NCBI GenBank assembly: GCA_003222935.1
Contig: QHXL01000192.1
Span: 2,608 to 12,452, forward strand
Reading direction: 5' to 3'
DNA from: Acidobacteriota bacterium
GTDB lineage: Bacteria > Acidobacteriota > Blastocatellia > Pyrinomonadales > Pyrinomonadaceae
DNA length: 9,845 bases
Position 1 is the first letter of the stretch. Each line of letters opens with the position of its first letter. The notes under the pieces were generated by a model. It was given only the letters and a program-made list of their open reading frames with translations, ran no database searches and was not told the origin of the DNA. Made by a program: the position numbers and the translations under genes. This document shows, piece after piece, positions 6,570 through 9,845 of this stretch.

Positions 6570-7116
6570 CTACGACCGCTCGTAGAGGATGAAGATATTG
6601 CCATTTCCGAACGACCTGATATGTGTACGCTGCAGACCGAACTTTTCATCGACGCCTTCAAACATGGTCCTTCCACTGCCCAGGACGATCGGATTCACTA
6701 CGAACTGGTATTCATCGATCAACCCCGCTTGAGTTAACTGAGAAACGACAGTCCCACTCCCCATGATCACCATGTCGTCACCATCTTCGTCCTTCATCCT
6801 CCGGACCTCATCGATCAGGTTGTCTTTGACCAATCTCGTGTTATTCCAGTCAGCCCTTTCCAGGGTGCGAGAAAACACGACCTTAGGGTGGTTATTCATC
6901 GCGATGGCGACGTCAGGAAACATCTCAATCGCCTGCGTCGTGGGCCAGAAGCTAGGTAACCCTGCCGAAGAGCAACGGCCCGCCTCCTGCCTTGGCATTG
7001 CCCCAGATAAATTCATTGAACTCTGGATCATTCTTATGCGCCCAACTCATGTCACTATTCTTGTCAGTAAAGTAACCATCCAACGATACTGAATTGAAAA
7101 CTGATAGTTTCCGCAT
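6570..7116 (-). pseudogene. dihydrofolate reductase/RibD C-terminal-domain family protein, frameshifted
   Basis: From ATG 7114-7116 the minus strand encodes MRKLSVFNSVSLDGYF, the DMSWAHK region and LLFGRVT, then reaches TAG. Two thirds of a turn of sequence later, another frame gives SFWPTTQAIEMFPDVA, KVVFSRTLERADWNNTRLV, DMVIMGSGTVVSQLTQAGLIDEYQ and VVNPIVLGSGRTMFEGV, ending FGNGNIFILYERS at TAG 6570-6572. Relatives read LLFGRVTYEMMASFWPT, so a YEMMA-like block is missing at about 6950-6957. The shift requires a loss of length 2 modulo 3, and 14 bases fits best. The family binds NAD(P)H in a DHFR-like fold and reduces pteridine-like or unknown substrates; it is distinct from true FolA. The protein would otherwise be about 185 residues, normal for the family. 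Conservation on both sides suggests a recent break or a sequence error. Confidence 0.85.
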
Positions 7117-7120
7117 TGTT

Positions 7121-7130
7121 CCTCCCTCCT
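7121..7130 (-). promoter_or_regulatory. strong Shine-Dalgarno site of the DHFR-like gene
   Basis: On the minus strand the sequence AGGAGGGAGG ends four bases before ATG 7114-7116, and the first AGGAGG within it (7125-7130) is spaced eight bases from the start. This decides the start at MRKLSVFN over an in-frame ATG farther upstream (7167), whose extra residues (MSIATFQIRLMIKEGGT) are absent from family members and overlap the ribosome binding site. Confidence 0.8.
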
Positions 7131-7225
7131 TGATCATTAGTCGGATCTGGAATGTCGCAATCGACACGACGATATGAAGAAATCGTCAACCAAGTCTCGG
7201 CGAACAAAGTCGGCTCCAAAAGGAA

Positions 7226-7308
7226 ATGTCCGATATGCTTCAGCTTGTCGTGACGATCGAAAGAGGCCAGTAAAGGGACATCGCGACAAAACTGACGCAT
7301 ATCGGAAA
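7226..7308. repeat. best-preserved TGTCCGATATGC hairpin repeat
   Basis: TCCGATATGC at 7229-7238 is the exact reverse complement of GCATATCGGA at 7297-7306. The stem continues inward as TTCAGCTTGTCG against CGACAAAACTGA with small mismatches, leaving a loop of about 30 bases. This is the copy from which the family is most easily recognised. It lies between the start of the DHFR-like gene and the end of the LecA-like gene and fills most of that 208-base gap, so it may serve as the latter's 3' hairpin. Confidence 0.8.
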
Positions 7309-7324
7309 CTTGCCCGCTTACAGA

Positions 7325-8440
7325 TTAGTACCTGATCTTCACTCTAAAGCTCCCGCTGTTGTCGTTGTAGTTGTCGTCGTTGATCAGCAGGAAAAGGCGA
7401 CCGTCAACAGGAACTGTGAGGGTTAGCTGACTACCGATAAGAAACGGTTGACTGGTTTGTCCGTTTGGCAACCGAATATAGCCAATCAAGGCGCCTGGTC
7501 CAGAACTCGGTACTGGCCGCGTTCCAACTATGGCGCCGAATCCACTCACCTTCCCACCTTCCGGGCCAACCTCACCTATGCGGCTACCAGCAATCACACT
7601 TCCGGTCGTTGTGAAGGTGATCTGATCTCCAGTGCGAACGTCGATATTTGTGTCCGTACCTCGAGATGTTCCAGCTACGTCGATAAACACCTCTCGAGGT
7701 GTGTTACCGAACGGGGCTTCGCCGGTGCGCGGACGATTGCGTGGACGACCATCGCGGGGATTAGTGTTCGGATTGTCTCCACCACCCATCGAAGATTGAT
7801 CACGTTCGCGTTTGATTTGGACCGTGAAGGACCCACGAGCATCACTGTATGAACCGCGGTTCAACGTCAGGTATAAACGCCCATCACGGTCGGCGACGAA
7901 TTCCCGTGAAGAGCCCAACTCCACCACAGGCGAATTTGGATCGTTCCCAATAGCGGCAATCAGCAGACCTTCAGCAGCGCTCGGAAGTGGCGATGAAGGA
8001 TCGCTGTTGCGCAAGCCGTCGGGAGTAATGCGGGAACGGCCGGCCAGGATCGTTCCCGACGCAGTGGTTTGCACGCGTTCGTTGCGGCGTAGATCAATTC
8101 CGGAGTCGATCCAGTTTGGACCAAGCTGCACTTCGACGTTGCGGGTTTCAAATTTTAGATCATCGAGGGAGCGTCCATCGATCTCCACTCGGTCGACTTC
8201 AGCAGGTCGAAAGAATTGTATTTCTCCTTCATTTCTGGTTGTGGTGGAAATCTGCGGACTCACCGGTCGTGTGGATGTACCGGTGCTGGCAACTCTAAAC
8301 GCAAATCGGCCGTTGATGTAGCCAATTAGCGTTCCGCGAAGAGTTCGCCCATCGCGGAGATATAGCGTGTCGCCCAGGGCAACACCTGAGAGCAGTAGCA
8401 TCGTCAATACTGTCAACGAAGCGAGAATAATCTTCTTCAT
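7325..8440 (-). CDS. secreted protein with SH3-like domain and two LecA (PA-IL)-like domains
   Basis: Numbering from the GTG at 8447-8449, the protein has a signal peptide (about 4-26, ending GVALG) and a small beta-domain at about 28-91 (DTLYLRDGRTLRGTLIGY...VDRVEID). Two copies of a LecA-like beta-sandwich follow, at about 104-212 and 252-373. They are joined by a disordered Gly/Asn/Pro/Arg linker (213-250). Both copies show the pattern G-x-I, a PL/SG-GALI-type strand, DGRLYL/DGRLFL and GSFxVxI. Copy 2 has LLINDDNYNDNSGSF, matching the calcium-site loop of LecA (D358, D363, N364); copy 1 has LNRGSYSDARGSF and has lost most of those ligands. It probably binds carbohydrate or another ligand outside the cell; specificity is unknown. 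I place the start at ATG 8438-8440, because AAAGG (8449-8453) is spaced eight bases from it, rather than at the GTG three codons upstream. Confidence 0.83.
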   Translation of the reverse strand: MKKIILASLTVLTMLLLSGVALGDTLYLRDGRTLRGTLIGYINGRFAFRVASTGTSTRPVSPQISTTTRNEGEIQFFRPAEVDRVEIDGRSLDDLKFETRNVEVQLGPNWIDSGIDLRRNERVQTTASGTILAGRSRITPDGLRNSDPSSPLPSAAEGLLIAAIGNDPNSPVVELGSSREFVADRDGRLYLTLNRGSYSDARGSFTVQIKRERDQSSMGGGDNPNTNPRDGRPRNRPRTGEAPFGNTPREVFIDVAGTSRGTDTNIDVRTGDQITFTTTGSVIAGSRIGEVGPEGGKVSGFGAIVGTRPVPSSGPGALIGYIRLPNGQTSQPFLIGSQLTLTVPVDGRLFLLINDDNYNDNSGSFRVKIRY

Positions 8441-8795
8441 TACTTTCACCTTTCCTCGGGCAGAATTAAGTGCAGGTAATTGTCAGTCGGGCAAAATTGC
8501 CTACGTCGGAGAACGGCACTCCGAGTTTGTCGAGATCAACTTATAAGGCAGGCTTTCAGATCGGATAACCAGCTTATACCTTCGGGATGGTTTTCTTCAA
8601 TTCTCTGAAAACTCGGTGAGGCAACAAAAGGCCATCACAGATTACGCTAACTAATGAAAACGCCGCGACATTTTTTTGGTCTGAGTAATCCGCGTAAGCT
8701 GTGGTTGATCTTTTAGGTTTTTGCACGGCCTCTAAAACTTGGGAGAATGAGACGTTGAGTTGCGTGAGGCTCACCCACATTTCATACTCGCGTTT
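8441..8795. other. 355-base divergent intergenic region
   Basis: This gap lies between the divergent LecA-like (-) and oxidoreductase (+) genes, so promoters for both must be here. On the minus strand GAGGAAAGG (8449-8457) is the LecA-like gene's ribosome binding site, and TTGCCC with a 17-base spacer to ACTTAA is a weak promoter candidate. On the plus strand TTGCAC (8721-8726) with GAGAAT (8743-8748) is another weak one. Neither is convincing. The gap also contains a small CGGAG/CTCCG hairpin (8508-8524) and the inverted repeat at 8636-8703. No gene is supported in it. Confidence 0.55.
8636..8703. repeat. CACAGATTACGC inverted repeat
   Basis: CACAGATTACGC (8636-8647) and GCGTAAGCTGTG (8692-8703) are reverse complements at 11 of 12 positions, around a 44-base centre that contains a run of seven T (8671-8677) and a GCCGCGAC segment. 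The arms resemble a widespread 'GCGTAATCTGTGG' intergenic repeat motif. It may place a hairpin just upstream of the oxidoreductase promoter; no function is shown. Confidence 0.55.
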
Positions 8796-9845
8796 ATGGA
8801 CGAAACGAACTTATTGATCATTGGCGCTGGCCCATTTGGGTTGGCGATCTCCGCCCAGGCTTCACATCTGGGCATTGAACATCTCCTCGTCGGTAAGCCG
8901 ATGGAGTTTTGGCGCAACAACATGCCGAAAGGTATGTACCTGCGATCGGCGTGCGACTGGCATCTTGATCCTACCGGCATACATACAATCGAAAAGTTCC
9001 TTGAAGCCCAGGGCAAAACTGCTCGCGATGTCGAACCGCTTTCACTCGAGTTTTACCAGGAGTACGCTGAATGGTTTCGGAAGCAAAAAAAGATCGAACC
9101 TTTGCCTGTCTACATAAAACAACTCGATCGTGTCGACGCAGATCACTTCCTTGCCAACACATCTGAGAGCCAAACAGTCCTTGCGAAGAACGTCGCCATT
9201 GCCCCGGGCTTCCGTCATTTCACTCATGCTCCGCAAGAACTGACGTCGCGCTTGCCTGCCGGTCGTTACGCGCACACGTGTGACTTCGTGGATTTCGCGA
9301 ACGCCGAAAACAAACGCTTCCTGATCATTGGTGGTAGACAGAGCGCCTTTGAGTGGGCCGCATTGTTGATTGAGGCTGGCGCGAGTGCTGTACATCTATC
9401 TCATCGTCATGCCAGTCCAGCGTTCACCACTTCAGAGTGGGCCTGGGTTACTCCACTTGTCGACGGAATAGTTGAGAACCCAAACTGGTTTAGACAACTG
9501 TCCCAGGAAGAACGAGACGAGATTAATCAAAGACTCTGGGCGGAAGGCCGACTAAAAGTTGAGCCATGGTTGGAACCGCGCCTGAGAAACGATCGAGTTC
9601 ATATCTGGCCACGAACTGAAGTCGTGAAGAGTCGCGAAGAAGGAGGTGAGTTGCGCGTCGAGCTTAGCAACGGAGAAACGATCTCGGTCGACAAAATCAT
9701 CCTGGCCACAGGCTATAAGGTGGACATCTCACGTCTGCCGGTTTTGGCTTCCGGCAATCTGATGGAACAAATCGCAACAAGGAATGGCTTTCCGGTTCTC
9801 GACGATCACTTTCAGACTTCTGTGCCGGGATTGTTCGTCACCAGT
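8796..9845 (+). CDS. FAD/NAD(P)H-dependent flavin monooxygenase-like oxidoreductase (3' truncated)
   Basis: An uninterrupted frame of 350 codons runs from ATG 8796 to the window end without a stop. The N-terminus LLIIGAGPFGLAISAQ holds the FAD-binding GxGxxG (G10, G12, G15). FLIIGGRQSAFEWAALL has the second, NAD(P)H-binding dinucleotide motif (G179-G180, S183, A184). LATGY at 303-307 is the conserved flavin monooxygenase/N-hydroxylase linker motif. The end, VPGLFVTS, corresponds to the PGLFxxG segment found near the C-terminus, so perhaps 30-50 residues are missing. The enzyme probably uses NAD(P)H and O2 to oxygenate a small organic substrate, or acts as a related oxidoreductase; the FMO, Baeyer-Villiger and N-hydroxylase groups cannot be separated here. 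The ATG has no strong Shine-Dalgarno sequence, but it puts the Rossmann motif at the usual distance from the N-terminus. Confidence 0.88.
   Translation, partial: MDETNLLIIGAGPFGLAISAQASHLGIEHLLVGKPMEFWRNNMPKGMYLRSACDWHLDPTGIHTIEKFLEAQGKTARDVEPLSLEFYQEYAEWFRKQKKIEPLPVYIKQLDRVDADHFLANTSESQTVLAKNVAIAPGFRHFTHAPQELTSRLPAGRYAHTCDFVDFANAENKRFLIIGGRQSAFEWAALLIEAGASAVHLSHRHASPAFTTSEWAWVTPLVDGIVENPNWFRQLSQEERDEINQRLWAEGRLKVEPWLEPRLRNDRVHIWPRTEVVKSREEGGELRVELSNGETISVDKIILATGYKVDISRLPVLASGNLMEQIATRNGFPVLDDHFQTSVPGLFVTS

Noticed and set aside
7448..8321. Two long plus-strand frames opposite the LecA-like gene
   Set aside because: Arg/Ser/Thr-rich shadow translations of a gene with a clear signal peptide and repeated domains on the other strand.
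2637..8440. A single minus-strand operon of five genes
   Set aside because: Gaps of about 200-600 bases hold hairpins and repeats, several genes have their own ribosome binding sites, and no functional link is apparent.

Overview
The window looks like chromosomal DNA of a mid-GC soil or sediment bacterium, most likely an Acidobacteriota member of the Blastocatellia type. I infer this from the protein set (secreted amidohydrolase, TPR lipoprotein-like protein, LecA-like repeats, DUF3999 partner pair). The inference also rests on the abundant short intergenic palindromes of the 'accaccggcttcagccg' and 'cgaagcggttgcg' types. No rRNA, tRNA, CRISPR array, transposase or integrase gene was seen.

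Layout. Positions 1-1388 (+) hold the 3' end of a membrane protein gene, probably DUF2339, translationally coupled through ATGA to a full DUF3999 gene. A 430-base repeat-rich gap follows. A secreted alpha/beta-hydrolase esterase (1819-2630, +) is broken by an internal deletion that removes its nucleophile motif. It converges on a secreted metal-dependent amidohydrolase (2637-3851, -). Further along the minus strand lie a secreted TPR protein (4131-5174), a four-helix membrane protein of unknown function (5427-5972), a dihydrofolate-reductase/RibD-like gene broken by a small deletion (6570-7116), and a secreted protein with two LecA-like domains (7325-8440). A plus-strand FAD/NAD(P)H monooxygenase-like gene begins at 8796 and runs off the window end; it is open at its 3' end.

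The five minus-strand genes are codirectional but separated by roughly 200-600 bases of repeat-filled DNA, so they are probably independent transcription units, not one operon. I see no shared pathway. Most genes look like stand-alone secreted or housekeeping-accessory functions.

The most distinctive content is between the genes. A dispersed repeat related to TGTCCGATATGCTTCAGCTTGTCG occurs in most gaps, several times as inverted pairs. There is a near-perfect 33-bp-arm hairpin at 3962-4068. A 311-bp inverted structure at 6082-6392 contains four related palindromes whose paired bases covary. Two genes carry out-of-frame internal deletions, which could be true gene decay or assembly error. No clear novel multi-gene system is visible; the structured repeats are the best candidates for something undescribed.
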